Notes: generated from the letters alone by a model not told the origin. DNA of 64,000 nucleotides from Bradyrhizobium sp. SZCCT0153 (GCF_018129995.1 NZ_JAFCKS010000001.1:1151001-1215000), one strand, 5' to 3'; counted from the stretch's first letter, positions 33,238 to 43,089 are shown. Program-made: numbers and translations.

Positions 33238-34707
33238 TTACGACATGAACCGCATCAATTTCTCCAGCCGCGCGATCTTGCCGCCGTAGGGCGGATAGAG
33301 GTCGGCGAGGCGGTTGAACCTGGAGCGGTAGAACACCGGCTTCAGCTTGCTGAACGTACGAAATCCCCATTCGCCGTGATAGGCGCCGGTGCCGGACGCG
33401 CCGACGCCGCCCATCGGCTGGTTGATTTGCGCGAAGTGGAACAGGCAGTCGTTGACGGTGACGCCGCCGGAGATCGTGCGCGTCAGCACCGTCTCGCGCG
33501 CAATCCGGTCCTTGCCGAACCAGTACAGCGCCAGCGGCCGGTCACGGGCATTGATGAAGGCGATGGCGTCTGCCGGCTCGCGATAGCCGAGCACCGGCAG
33601 CACGGGACCAAAAATCTCCTCCTGCATCGCGGCCATCTCTCCGGTCCCTCCGACGATCAGCGTCGGAGGGAATTTGCGGTGCGCCTTCCAGTTCGGATCG
33701 TCTGCCTTCGCCGGTTGCAGGATCTTTGCGCCGCGGCTTGCCGCATCGGCGACCAGACCTTCCAGTCGCGCATAATGCCGGTCGGAAATGATGGAGGTGT
33801 AGTCCTTGTTTGCGGGGTCGGTGCCGAACATGCGCCGCATCTGCGCGCGCACTTTTTCGGCGAAGGCCTGCAATGCGTGCTCGGGCACCAGCACGTAGTC
33901 CGGCGCGATGCAGGTCTGCCCGGCATTGAGCAGCTTGCCATAGGCGATGCGCTCGGCCGCCTCTTCGAGATCGGCGGAGGCGTCGATGATGGCGGGTGAC
34001 TTGCCGCCGAGCTCGAGCGTGACAGGCGTCAGATTGCGCCCCGCGGCCTCCGCGACCAGCCGCCCAACCCGCGTCGAGCCGGTGAAGACCAGATGATCGA
34101 ACGGCAGGTGAGCGAAGGTTTTTGCGACCTCGTCCTCCACGCTGGTAACGAGCAACTCGGTCGCGTCGAATCTCTGCCCGACCGTCTCCTTCAGCAGCGC
34201 GGAGAAGCTGGGGGCCAGCTCGCTCGGCTTGATGATGACACGGTTGCCGGCGGCGAGCGCGCCGATCGCGGGCGCGAGCGTGAGCTGGAGCGGATAATTC
34301 CAGGGCGCGATGATGCCGACGACGCCGAGTGCTTGCGGGATCAGCCGGTTGCGCGCGGGCAGGAATTGCAGCGCGGTGGCGACGCGTTGCGGCGCCATCC
34401 AGCTCTTCAGGTGCTTTGTGGCATGCCGGATCTCGCCGTAGACCATCATGGCTTCGGCGATGGTGGTCTCGACCGCCGAGCGGTGGCCGAAATCGGCCGA
34501 GATCGCCTGGCGGAAGCGTTCCTCGTTGTCGGCGACGACGGCGCGCAGCCGCGCCAGCCGGTCGAGCCGCTCGGCGAGGTCAGACGCCGGCTCGGTCCGC
34601 GACCGCGCGACCATGGCATGGAAGGCGTCCTCGAGGGCCAGCTGCGGGGCGCTCGCTGGCGAATTGTCCAAGGATTGGTTCAAGGCGCGATCCAGGGATC
34701 GGTCCAT
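33238..34707 (-). CDS. Coniferyl-aldehyde dehydrogenase-type aldehyde dehydrogenase
   Basis: This 489-residue NAD(P)-dependent aldehyde dehydrogenase has the catalytic Cys in LLNAGQTCIAPDYVLVP, the general-base Glu in VTLELGGKSPAI, and VFTGSTRVGRLV for the cofactor. The C-terminal part (NDCLFHFAQINQPMGGVGASG, GEWGFRTFSK) is typical of the coniferyl-aldehyde/class-3 type group, which acts on aromatic or long-chain aldehydes. GAGGGAGAACGCC precedes the ATG at 34707, which is preferred to the longer frame from 34785. Together with the GMC oxidoreductase it may turn alcohols into acids. Confidence 0.9.
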   Translation of the reverse strand: MDRSLDRALNQSLDNSPASAPQLALEDAFHAMVARSRTEPASDLAERLDRLARLRAVVADNEERFRQAISADFGHRSAVETTIAEAMMVYGEIRHATKHLKSWMAPQRVATALQFLPARNRLIPQALGVVGIIAPWNYPLQLTLAPAIGALAAGNRVIIKPSELAPSFSALLKETVGQRFDATELLVTSVEDEVAKTFAHLPFDHLVFTGSTRVGRLVAEAAGRNLTPVTLELGGKSPAIIDASADLEEAAERIAYGKLLNAGQTCIAPDYVLVPEHALQAFAEKVRAQMRRMFGTDPANKDYTSIISDRHYARLEGLVADAASRGAKILQPAKADDPNWKAHRKFPPTLIVGGTGEMAAMQEEIFGPVLPVLGYREPADAIAFINARDRPLALYWFGKDRIARETVLTRTISGGVTVNDCLFHFAQINQPMGGVGASGTGAYHGEWGFRTFSKLKPVFYRSRFNRLADLYPPYGGKIARLEKLMRFMS

Positions 34708-35020
34708 GGGCGTTCTCCCTCTTGAAGCGGCGTTCGCCCCTTGGTTTTGTTGCCGCAAGCTGGCCCTTTGTGGAACTTCTGGCAAGGGCGCGCCAAACCG
34801 ACCCGAATTTGGTCCATCCGCCTGTCATAAACTCGAAAAAAACGTTCCCGCAGCCCTTTCCAAAGGCAGCCCGGGTTGATAGATACGCCCTGCACCCGAC
34901 GGGCCTTGCCCGGGGTTGCCTTCCAAGGAAGCCTTTGGGACGGAAGAGCAAGCCACGCGTACAGCGCCGGCCCTCCATCCACCGTCTCCGGCATTTTCGC
35001 GAAGGCAAGGCAACGTTTAA
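34708..35020. other. Intergenic stretch before tRNA-fMet, no gene seen
   Basis: This region must hold the promoters of the aldehyde dehydrogenase gene (minus) and of the tRNA (plus). Overlapping frames on both strands exist but have Arg/Pro-rich products with no family pattern. No convincing promoter hexamers were found by eye. Confidence 0.5.
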
Positions 35021-35097
<77 letters not shown>

Positions 35098-35104
35098 AGA
35101 TAAG

Positions 35105-35143
35105 GAAAAGCCCTTGAGAACATTATGTTTTCAAGGGCTTTTC
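35105..35143 (+). terminator. Rho-independent terminator of tRNA-fMet
   Basis: GAAAAGCCCTTGA (35105-35117) pairs perfectly with TCAAGGGCTTTTC (35131-35143). Five further pairs inside, one of them G-T, close a TTA loop. A short T-run (TTT) follows. It is bidirectional in form. The rest of the gap to 35412 holds nothing recognisable. Confidence 0.88.
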
Positions 35144-35412
35144 TTTGATCTGATACCGTCAACATTCGCTTGTCGGCGTCCGAACTCAACCAATTGCCAT
35201 CACTGTTGGAGACCAATCGCATGAAGGGTCTTCGGCATGCCTCGTTTACGGGCGCCACCGAGCCGTCCGACATATCGCGATGACGGCTCGTCGATGGTGG
35301 CGGAGGTTGAGGGGAGCGACGGTTGCGGGTCCTCAAACAGCCCCACACACTCCTTGACCGATGTCTGCTTTCCGGTCTGACCTTCACTTCACACGCGTCT
35401 ATCTCTGTTTTC

Positions 35413-36291
35413 ATGGCTTCACCGCATATGACCAGCAACGAACACGACCTTCTGAATGATCTCATCCAGCCGGCGCGGCTCACCTCGGTGGTCGACGTCG
35501 GGGCCAATCCGATTGATGGTGACCCGCCCTACAAGGCGATGCTGCAACGAAGGCTTTGCACCGTCGTTGGCTTTGAACCGCAGGACGCGGCGCTCGCCGA
35601 GCTCAACGCCCGCAAGAGCGACCTGGAGAGCTACTACCACTACGTCGTCGGAAACGGGCACAAGGCAAAGCTGCGCCTCTGCCGAATACCGGGAATGACG
35701 AGCCTGCTGCTCCCGGATCAGAACGCACTCTCGCACTTTGCGAAATTCGCCGAATGGGGCACCGTGGTCAGTGAACATCCGGTCCAGACCCGCAGGCTCG
35801 ACGATATTGCCGAAATCCGGGACCTGGATTTCCTGAAGATCGACGTTCAGGGCTCCGAACTCGCCGTGTTCGGAAGCGGACGGCAGAAGCTGAAGCAGGC
35901 GGTCGCCATCCAAACGGAGGTCTCGTTTCTCTGCCTCTACAAGGAGCAGCCGACGTTCGGCGATATCGATGGGGAATTGCGCAAGCAGGGGTTCATTCCT
36001 CACGCCTTTACGGCGATCAATCAGCGAATGATCGCTCCCTTGAGCGACCCGTCCAATCCCTATGCGGCGATGAACCAGTTGCTGGAGGCGGACATCGTCT
36101 ACGTGCGAAACTTCATGCGGCCAGCCGACATGACGGTCGAGCAACTGAAACATCTCGCAATGATTGCTCATCATTGCTACCGCTCGTTCGACCTTGCCGC
36201 GAACTGCGTTCACCACCTGATTGCGCGCAAGGCGATCCCCGACCAGTCGATCCGCGACTACATGGCGTCCATCCAGCTTCCCAAAAGTTGA
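35413..36291 (+). CDS. FkbM family methyltransferase
   Basis: This SAM-dependent methyltransferase (292 residues from the ATG at 35413) has motif I as VVDVGANPIDGDPP, an acidic motif at VVGFEPQDAALAEL and the family signature DFLKIDVQGSELAVFGSG. FkbM proteins O-methylate sugars or polyketides. An earlier TTG at 35323 gives a longer N-terminus without family features, and a second ATG exists at 35428. The C-terminal third (ADIVYVRNFMRP, AHHCYRSFDLAANCVHHLIARK) is typical of homologues in glycan or flagellin modification loci, though no such locus is adjacent. It follows the tRNA gene directly. Confidence 0.85.
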   Translation: MASPHMTSNEHDLLNDLIQPARLTSVVDVGANPIDGDPPYKAMLQRRLCTVVGFEPQDAALAELNARKSDLESYYHYVVGNGHKAKLRLCRIPGMTSLLLPDQNALSHFAKFAEWGTVVSEHPVQTRRLDDIAEIRDLDFLKIDVQGSELAVFGSGRQKLKQAVAIQTEVSFLCLYKEQPTFGDIDGELRKQGFIPHAFTAINQRMIAPLSDPSNPYAAMNQLLEADIVYVRNFMRPADMTVEQLKHLAMIAHHCYRSFDLAANCVHHLIARKAIPDQSIRDYMASIQLPKS

Positions 36292-36516
36292 ACCCGACTG
36301 CCTGTAAGTATCAGCTTTTGCACCCGGGGCTCTCGCCGTGCTGGTCATCCCCAACCGAACCTCAGGCAGGGCCCGGCATATCGAGACGATCATAGGTCGT
36401 CGGAATAAGAGTTCGGCGTTAACCACCGTTAACGGTTCCAGCCTGAGCGAGCTCGCTTCGAAGTTTCTTAAATCTTACTGGGTACCTCTTCCGGGCATAG
36501 TGATCCGGGGGAAGAC

Positions 36517-37371
36517 ATGGGCAAGCGGGCCAAACGTGGAAAGGCGGAGACGCTCGCACTGCCAATGGCCGGGAGAGTCGTTATTGGCGCCGTGGCCCTT
36601 GCCGCGTTGGGGTACGGTTTGCTGTCTCGCCCGGCGAGCGTGCAGCCGACACGGAAGCCGTCCGCGGTCCAGGCCCAGGCATCGTCAACTCCGGTCTACG
36701 TGGCAACTCCGGTTCATGCGTCGGCTCCGGCTCCGATTCCGGCGCCGGCCGCTCTGGTCGAACCGCCAAAAGCCGCTGACGGTCCCGGAGCATTGGTTCG
36801 GCAGGTGGTTGACTACGCCAGCCGCCAGACCCCGGGCACCGTGATCATAGATACCAAAAACACGTTCCTCTATTTCGTTCTGAACGACGCGCAAGCACTG
36901 CGCTACGGCATCGGTGTTGGCCGCGAAGGTTTCACGTGGTCCGGTGAGCAGACCGTGGCCCGTAAGGCAGAATGGCCGGATTGGCATCCGCCTGTGGAGA
37001 TGGTTGTGCGTCAGCCTTATCTGCCGCGGTTCATGGCAGGCGGTCCCGGCAACCCGCTCGGCGCCCGGGCGATGTATCTGGGCGAGACCGAATATAGAAT
37101 TCACGGCACCAACAAGCCCGATACGATCGGGAAGCGGGTTTCGTCCGGCTGTATCCGGCTGACCAATGAGGATGTCGTCGACCTTTATGAGCGGGTGAAA
37201 GTCGGAGCGAAAGTGATCGTGCTTCCGGCAACCGCTGCCCGCCGACCATTGCAGGGAACGCCGCCCGACGCCGCTTTCCGATCGCCGGACTCGGCATCGC
37301 CGTCGAACCGGCCCTCGGCAACTAGCGCGCAGATGCTGTCATCTGGACCGAAGATCGCCGAGGTCCAGTAA
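36517..37371 (+). CDS. L,D-transpeptidase (YkuD domain)
   Basis: This 284-residue envelope protein has an N-terminal membrane anchor or signal (about residues 13-30: GRVVIGAVALAALGYGLL), a Pro/Ala-rich linker, and a YkuD domain with the catalytic HGTNKPDTIGKRVSSGCIRL (His and Cys) followed by TNEDVVDLYERV. It cross-links peptidoglycan 3-3 or attaches proteins to it in the periplasm. GGGGGAAGAC precedes the ATG. The C-terminal tail after residue 235 is low-complexity (Pro/Ser/Ala). The size and architecture fit the short rhizobial group. Confidence 0.93.
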   Translation: MGKRAKRGKAETLALPMAGRVVIGAVALAALGYGLLSRPASVQPTRKPSAVQAQASSTPVYVATPVHASAPAPIPAPAALVEPPKAADGPGALVRQVVDYASRQTPGTVIIDTKNTFLYFVLNDAQALRYGIGVGREGFTWSGEQTVARKAEWPDWHPPVEMVVRQPYLPRFMAGGPGNPLGARAMYLGETEYRIHGTNKPDTIGKRVSSGCIRLTNEDVVDLYERVKVGAKVIVLPATAARRPLQGTPPDAAFRSPDSASPSNRPSATSAQMLSSGPKIAEVQ

Positions 37372-37705
37372 CTCAGTCCTCCGTCCTCGGTCTGCAACCG
37401 GGGACAAGGAGGCAATTCAGGTCGTCGCGCCGGTCAGAACTGCTTGACCTCGATGGTGCCTTCGACCTCCAGCAGTCCAACGGGCATCGGCCGCTCCTGT
37501 CATGATTCAGTAGGCAGCGAATCGTACGACAGGCCCATGACGGAGATGGGACAGACGCGACGCGCGGCGACAGCCCTCGGCTGACGCGAAACTGACAGCG
37601 ACGGTCTTGCCGTGGACCGCCTGAAACAAATGCCTCTCGCGTGCCCGTGAGCGCGCGAGAGGCGATGATGAGGATTCTCCTGATCGAGCCAAAGGCGGCC
37701 GAAGA
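37372..37705. other. Intergenic stretch with a possible gene remnant
   Basis: No intact gene is seen. On the minus strand at 37434-37487 a 17-codon frame reads MPVGLLEVEGTIEVKQF. It looks like the beginning of a larger secreted or structural protein cut short by a stop. GACAGGAGCGG precedes it. The remainder holds short GC-rich palindromes only, and longer open frames here give Arg/Ser-rich products without a family. Confidence 0.3.
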
Positions 37706-38197
37706 TCAGTCCCTGTGCGGACAGACCATCGTCAGATGGAGCAGCGTTGGCTTGTCCGCGCCCTTCTTGTACTCCCACTCCAGCCGGATCTCGTGCCGGT
37801 GGGCATAGGCATCGCTCGGCTCGTGGACGATGATGTTGGTCTTCATCGGGATCGGCGGCTCGGAGTTGAAGCATTTCCGGACGCAGGCATCGAGCAGATC
37901 GCATCGCGTCAGCGGAATGACGCCCGGCTCATCCCTGGACAGGGGCACCGTGTTCGGCTGGGTGCTGAGATCGAGACGAGCCCGGCCCTTCTCCTTGTGC
38001 CAGTACTTGGCGCTTCCCTGCGGCCAGGTCGATGCGGGGTTCAGAATCAGGTGGTACTGGCCGTATTCCAGGGTCGGCAGATCGATGTCGTCCGATGCCT
38101 TGAGCTTCGCCACGCTCTTCTTCATGTTCGCCAGCGGGTAGTAATTGCTGTTCATCAAATCCCTGAACGGCTTGCCGCTGTATGTCCTTCCACCCAT
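37706..38197 (-). CDS. Hypothetical protein, no family recognised
   Basis: A 163-residue soluble protein starts at an ATG preceded by GAAGGACAAGG. It has no signal peptide or membrane helix. Visible features are a Lys-rich start (NMKKSVAKLKASDDIDL), a Trp/Lys-rich middle (STWPQGSAKYWHKEKGRARLDL), three Cys in CDLLDACVRKC, and a beta-like ending HEIRLEWEYKKGADKPTLLHL. The residue use looks like a real protein, unlike the Arg/Pro-rich products of the other frames. No function is proposed. It is divergent from the cyclase gene and isolated from obvious partners. Confidence 0.6.
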   Translation of the reverse strand: MGGRTYSGKPFRDLMNSNYYPLANMKKSVAKLKASDDIDLPTLEYGQYHLILNPASTWPQGSAKYWHKEKGRARLDLSTQPNTVPLSRDEPGVIPLTRCDLLDACVRKCFNSEPPIPMKTNIIVHEPSDAYAHRHEIRLEWEYKKGADKPTLLHLTMVCPHRD

Positions 38198-38488
38198 CGC
38201 CTTGTCCTTCGATATGATCTAAGCCAATCAGGGTAACGTGCAGCCCAGCAAAGCTCGTTGGCCAGAACGAAAGCCTTCGGCGCCCCCTAGAACGCGCGGC
38301 CCCATTCTCGCGCATGCAAAAGCTATCACTCGCGAATGTGCTTCGTCCAGAGAGCCACTGTTTGGTGATGCAGCCATGCTTCTGTGCAAGTTCGATTGCC
38401 ATGCATTTCCCGATAGGTAATCTTGCGTCAAACTCCTCGCGTGCGCCGGTCGGCCGGGAACGACGCCGTGACCTCTGAAGGCACAGGA

Positions 38489-41400
38489 ATGCACTGCGTC
38501 GCGTGTCAATCGACGATCGATCCGGGCGATAGCTGGTGTCCCAAATGCGGGGCGGCCGCACGACGCGCCGATCCTGAAAGCGAGCGCCGCTTCGTTACGA
38601 TTCTCCGCGCCGACGTGGTCGATTCCACCGGGCTTGTTGCCGAGCTGGAGCCGGAGGAGGCCGTCTCGCGCCTGGAGCCGGCCTTGGCAGCCATGAGGGC
38701 CGCGGTACGTCAGTTTGGAGGCATCGTCAGCAAGGAATTGGGCGACGGACTCGCAGCCGTGTTCGGCGCTCCGATCGCGGACGACAACCATGCGCCGTTG
38801 GCCTGCCACGCGGCGATCGAGCTGGTCCGACGGGTCGGAAGCCTCGGCGATCCCGGGCTGCAGGTGCGGGTCGGCCTCCATTCGGGACACGTGGTCGCCT
38901 ACATGGTCGCCAGCGAGTTTTCCAAGGTCTACGAGATCGGCGGTGCCGCCCAGCATCTCGCCGCGCGGCTGGAGTCGGCGGCCGAAGCTAATCAGATCTA
39001 CGTGTCGGAAGCCTGCCAGAGGCTTGCTGATGGCCATGTCCGGTTTGAATTTCTGGGCGGCAGGGCGCTGCGCGGCTTCAGCCAGCCGCTGCCGGTCTAT
39101 CGGGTCGTCGGCGCCAGCGATCTCTCGAGCTGGCGCGTACGACGGGCACGCAGCATTTCAAGGTTCTTCGACCGCACGACGGAGCGGGCCCTGCTGGGCC
39201 GCGCCGCGGAATGCGTCGGTGCCGGCCGGCAGACCGTGCTGTTGCTGGGTGACGCCGGCATCGGAAAGTCGCGTCTCGCGCATGAGTTTGCCCAGCAGCT
39301 CAAGGCGGATGGCTGGCGCTTGATCGACGCCGAGTGCAGTCCGAACCTCCAGGGCGCGCCATTCAGTACGCTCAAGCGCCTGCTGCTCTCGATCCTGGAT
39401 GCCGCCGGCAAGGATCCGGACGGTCCGTCTGACCCGCGAAAGGATCGGCCGCTGATCCAGCAACGCGCCCTCGATGCCGTGCTTGATCTGCCGATATCGG
39501 AGCCGCAGTGGAACGAGTTGGAGCCTCATGCGCGGGGACGCGCGATTTCCGATGCGAGTTGCGCCATCGTCGAGAGTGTGGCGGGCCGCCGCCGCACCGT
39601 GCTTCTGGTCGAGGACCTGCATTGGATCGATCGGGCCAGCGATACCGTCATCGCTGCGATTGCTTCGCTGCAAGTACCAGGTCTTCTCGTGCTCCTCACC
39701 TCCAGGCCTAACGGCATGCCGGTATGGATTGCGCGCTGCCGCGCCGAGGTCGTCGCGATGCGACCTCTCGACGACGATTCGGGGCTGGCCATGCTGGCTG
39801 ACATGCTCGGCCCCTCCGCGGCGAACGCCGATCTGAAAAGCCGGATCATTTCCCACACGGCCAACGTCCCCCTGTTCATCGAGGAGGTCTGCCGCGGACT
39901 GAGGGACAGCGGAACGCTTCGCGGCCAGTGGGGCGATCTCGCGCTGGTGCGTCCCATCGATGAGCTTGGTATCCCCACCAGCATCCAGGGCGTGATCGCG
40001 GCGCGCCTCGATCGCGTGTCGAGGCAGGAACGTTCCGTCTTGCAGATGGCGGCGGCGCTCGGGCCGCGATCGCGTGCCGCAATGCTGCGCAAGCTCGTAG
40101 AGTTGCCCGAGAACGTCCTCCAGGATTGCCTTGCGGCGCTCGATCGCGCCGAGCTGCTGGTCAGGATCGACAGCGAGTTGGACGACGCGCTCGAGTTTCG
40201 GCACGAGATGGTACGTCAGGTGACGTATGATTCGATGGTTGAAAAGGTGCGCGAAGGCATTCACGCGCGCATTCTCGAGACCCTGGAGGGCGACGGAGCT
40301 TACGCCGATGAACCCGATACGCTGTGCTATCATGCGGTGCGGGCCAAAGATTGGCGCAGGGCGTTCGGTCAGGGCAGAAGTGCAGGACGAAAATGTTTGA
40401 GCCGCTCGGCCTTTGCGGATGCGGCCAACTATTTCGAGATCGCAATGGACGCGCTCGACAAGACTCCGATGGCTCCCTTGCGGGAGGCCGACGCCATAGA
40501 TCTTCGCATGGAAGCACGCGCGGCGTTCATCGCGTCCGGTCAGATTGCCGAGTGGCTCGACCTTGGAAAAGAGGCCGAGCGGCGGGCCGACGCGATCGAT
40601 GATATCGGACGCAAGGTCGCCGCCATGACGGTCAGAGCCGGTGCGCAGAACTTCTATGGAGCGCCGGTCGAAGCGGTTGCGGTCAATGAAGAGGTCGTCC
40701 GTCTTGCGGAGGGCTGGGACAATCTGGGCTGGCTCAACCTCGCACGATATGGTCTCGGGCAAGCCTATTTCCTCGCTGGTTGCTACAGTGACGCCGGGCA
40801 GACATTGGCACTGGCTCACGCCCAGCTGGCCGGGCCGCAAGCCAGTGCCCCGATCGGGACGACTCCAAGATATCTGCTGCTGCTCTGCTGCATGATGAAG
40901 AGCTTCACCCATACCGTCATGGGCGAATTGGATATCGCGGAGCAGCTCCAGCAAGAGGCTGCGGCGATCGCAGCGGAGACCAATCGGCCCTACGACCGCG
41001 TCGCGGCCGCCTATAGCGGCGGCTGGCTGATGCTCGGCCGCAACGAGCCGGCGGCGGCCGCTGCCATTCTCGAGGACGGCTACGTGCTGGCGCAGAAGCA
41101 CGGCATCCGGCTGTTCGTGCCGGTGCTCGCCTGCCATCTCGGCATCGCCTATTTGGAGCAGGGGCTGTTCGACCGCGCGCGCGGCATGCTGACTGAGGCG
41201 CGCGAGGAGGCGAAGGCGGTCGGCTACACCTCGGCGGTGTTGCGCAGCTCGATCTATCTGGCACTCGCCACCTATCGCCTCGGCGATGTCCAGGCTGCGC
41301 AGAACATGCTGCGTGAGGCGCGCAACACGGCGCGGCAGCAGGGGTTTGCCGGGCTCGAGGCCGAGGCCCTGTTCGGCGAAGCCGTGGTGACGCCGTCCTC

Positions 41401-41542
41401 GAGCGAGGAGAGCAGGGCGGCCATTCTCGCCGCCCTGCACGGCACGATCGCGATCGCCTCCGAAAGCGGCGCGCTGCCGCTCCAGCGCAAGGCCGAGGCG
41501 ATGCTGAACGGGATGCTGGCGCGGGACGACGAACTGACCTAA
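38489..41542 (+). CDS. Class III cyclase-ATPase-TPR regulatory protein
   Basis: The 1017-residue protein has four parts. A zinc ribbon has Cys 3, 6, 17 and 20. A class III nucleotide cyclase domain (about 34-200) has RADVVDSTG with Asp 42 and KELGDGLAAVFG with Asp 86. An AAA/STAND ATPase has GDAGIGKSRLAHEF near 252 and LLVEDLHWID near 370. The C-terminal half is TPR-like. In the cyclase, the usual NxxxR of the transition-state pair reads HLAAR and the preceding IGD reads IGG, so catalysis is doubtful. Such proteins are signal-dependent regulators. The ATG at 38489 is preferred to a TTG at 38423. Confidence 0.9.
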   Translation: MHCVACQSTIDPGDSWCPKCGAAARRADPESERRFVTILRADVVDSTGLVAELEPEEAVSRLEPALAAMRAAVRQFGGIVSKELGDGLAAVFGAPIADDNHAPLACHAAIELVRRVGSLGDPGLQVRVGLHSGHVVAYMVASEFSKVYEIGGAAQHLAARLESAAEANQIYVSEACQRLADGHVRFEFLGGRALRGFSQPLPVYRVVGASDLSSWRVRRARSISRFFDRTTERALLGRAAECVGAGRQTVLLLGDAGIGKSRLAHEFAQQLKADGWRLIDAECSPNLQGAPFSTLKRLLLSILDAAGKDPDGPSDPRKDRPLIQQRALDAVLDLPISEPQWNELEPHARGRAISDASCAIVESVAGRRRTVLLVEDLHWIDRASDTVIAAIASLQVPGLLVLLTSRPNGMPVWIARCRAEVVAMRPLDDDSGLAMLADMLGPSAANADLKSRIISHTANVPLFIEEVCRGLRDSGTLRGQWGDLALVRPIDELGIPTSIQGVIAARLDRVSRQERSVLQMAAALGPRSRAAMLRKLVELPENVLQDCLAALDRAELLVRIDSELDDALEFRHEMVRQVTYDSMVEKVREGIHARILETLEGDGAYADEPDTLCYHAVRAKDWRRAFGQGRSAGRKCLSRSAFADAANYFEIAMDALDKTPMAPLREADAIDLRMEARAAFIASGQIAEWLDLGKEAERRADAIDDIGRKVAAMTVRAGAQNFYGAPVEAVAVNEEVVRLAEGWDNLGWLNLARYGLGQAYFLAGCYSDAGQTLALAHAQLAGPQASAPIGTTPRYLLLLCCMMKSFTHTVMGELDIAEQLQQEAAAIAAETNRPYDRVAAAYSGGWLMLGRNEPAAAAAILEDGYVLAQKHGIRLFVPVLACHLGIAYLEQGLFDRARGMLTEAREEAKAVGYTSAVLRSSIYLALATYRLGDVQAAQNMLREARNTARQQGFAGLEAEALFGEAVVTPSSSEESRAAILAALHGTIAIASESGALPLQRKAEAMLNGMLARDDELT

Positions 41543-41742
41543 CCCACTCCGGGCCGGCCGATATCGGCCCGATGCGCCAAATAAATCCCGCAGGCGACGC
41601 AGAGGGTTGGCTACTGTGCATGGGGTTGTTTTCGCTGTTTTTGAAGGGTCCGCCATTGTGCAGCGCAGAGGACGGCGCGCCTACGCTGCCTGCTCCGATG
41701 ACAAAGCCCCTTGCGCGCCCACCAAGGTCGGCTACCGTTGGC

Positions 41743-41760
41743 CCTGGCCGCACGGCCAGG
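41743..41760 (+). terminator. Possible terminator hairpin before OpgC
   Basis: CCTGGCC pairs with GGCCAGG around a GCAC loop. A run of seven T appears about 15 bases later. It lies 200 bases after the cyclase stop in a 297-base gap that otherwise shows nothing. Confidence 0.4.
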
Positions 41761-41839
41761 TGACTTTTGATTCAGTTTTTTTAGCATTCCATTTTGCCGG
41801 CGCCGCAACGGCGCGACGCTCACCGAACGAGGCGGGGCC

Positions 41840-43057
41840 ATGATCATACGGGACCAGTCGGCTCTGCTTGCTCCGGTCGAGCGCGATCTGCGGCTCGATC
41901 TCTTCCGCGGCATCGGACTGTGGATGATCTTCCTCGACCACATCCCGCACGACGTCGTGGCCTGGCTGACGCTGCGCAATTACGGCTTCAGCGACGCCGC
42001 CGAGTTCTTCGTCTTCATCTCCGGCTATCTGGTCGGCTGGATCTACGGGCCGATCGTCGCCGGCGGCTGGTTTCTCGCCGCGCTGAAGCGGCTGTGGCGG
42101 CGCGCGGCCGAGATGTACGTCGCCCACATCATGCTGTTCCTGCTGTTCACCGCGCAGATCGCGCGTACGGTCAGGAGGTTCGACAACCCGATGTATGCGG
42201 ACGAGTTCAACGTTCACAACTTTCTCGACCATCCGGACATCCTGATCGGGCAAGCGCTCTCGCTGCGCTACAAGCCGGTCAATCTCGACGTGCTGCCGCT
42301 CTACATCACGCTGGTGTTCGCCTCGCCCTTCATCGTGTGGTGCCTGGTGCGCCGGCCGAACCTGACGCTCGCGGCGTCCGTCGTACTCTACGCGCTGTCG
42401 CGCTGGTTCAACTGGAACCTGGCCTCCTATCCGCCCGGCACGACCTGGTACTTCAACCCGTTCTGCTGGCAACTGATGTTCGTGTTCGCGGCCTGGTGCG
42501 GCATCGGCCAGGTCGAGAAGGTCGCCAAATGGGTCTGGTCGAGGACAGTGATGGGGCTGGCCGCGGCGTGGATCGCCTTCGCCCTCCTGATCGTGATGAC
42601 CTGGCACATCCACGCACTCGAGGCGATGGTCCCGAAATGGATGATCAAGGCGATCTACCCGATCGACAAGACCGACCTCGACATGCTGCGCTTCACGCAT
42701 TTTCTGGCGCTGGCGATCTGGGTGACCTATTTCGTCCCGCGCCACTGGAAGGCGCTGCATTTGAAATGGCTGCGCCCGGTCATCCTCTGCGGCCAGCATT
42801 CGCTGCCGATCTTCTGCCTGGGCGTGTTCCTGTCGTTCTCGGCGCATTGGATCCTGACGCAATACACGAAGGGCGTCTGGGAGCAGCTCGTCGTGTCCTT
42901 TGTCGGCATCATGATTCAGATCGGCGCCGCGTGGCTGCTCGACCGCGCCCGCAAGGTGCCGGAGCTGTTTGTGAAGGTGACGGAGGTCGAGGAGCCTGAC
43001 GAGGTCACGCCGAACAGCGCGCCGGCGACCGCCGCCATGGCGCCTGCCAGCCGTTGA
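41840..43057 (+). CDS. OpgC domain-containing membrane protein
   Basis: This 405-residue protein with about ten membrane helices matches OpgC. The N-terminus RDLRLDLFRGIGLWMIFLDH is typical, followed by LRNYGFSDAAEFFVFISGYL and, late, GQHSLPIFCLGVFLSF. OpgC transfers succinyl groups to osmoregulated periplasmic glucans, and homologues of this length are common in Bradyrhizobium. No glucan synthase (opgGH or ndvB) is adjacent. The next gene begins 33 bases downstream, so the pair may share a transcript. The acyl donor and acceptor here are inferred from the family. Confidence 0.9.
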   Translation: MIIRDQSALLAPVERDLRLDLFRGIGLWMIFLDHIPHDVVAWLTLRNYGFSDAAEFFVFISGYLVGWIYGPIVAGGWFLAALKRLWRRAAEMYVAHIMLFLLFTAQIARTVRRFDNPMYADEFNVHNFLDHPDILIGQALSLRYKPVNLDVLPLYITLVFASPFIVWCLVRRPNLTLAASVVLYALSRWFNWNLASYPPGTTWYFNPFCWQLMFVFAAWCGIGQVEKVAKWVWSRTVMGLAAAWIAFALLIVMTWHIHALEAMVPKWMIKAIYPIDKTDLDMLRFTHFLALAIWVTYFVPRHWKALHLKWLRPVILCGQHSLPIFCLGVFLSFSAHWILTQYTKGVWEQLVVSFVGIMIQIGAAWLLDRARKVPELFVKVTEVEEPDEVTPNSAPATAAMAPASR

Positions 43058-43089
43058 AGAAACGCGTCGCCCGCATCGTGGAGAGTTTC

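Noticed and set aside
38238..38420. A 60-codon plus-strand frame ahead of the cyclase gene
   Set aside because: The composition (Arg, Pro, Cys) and lack of a ribosome-binding site do not support coding.
39158..41656. An 832-codon minus-strand frame opposite the cyclase gene
   Set aside because: The plus-strand protein has conserved motifs throughout. The antisense product is Arg/Gly-rich with no domains.
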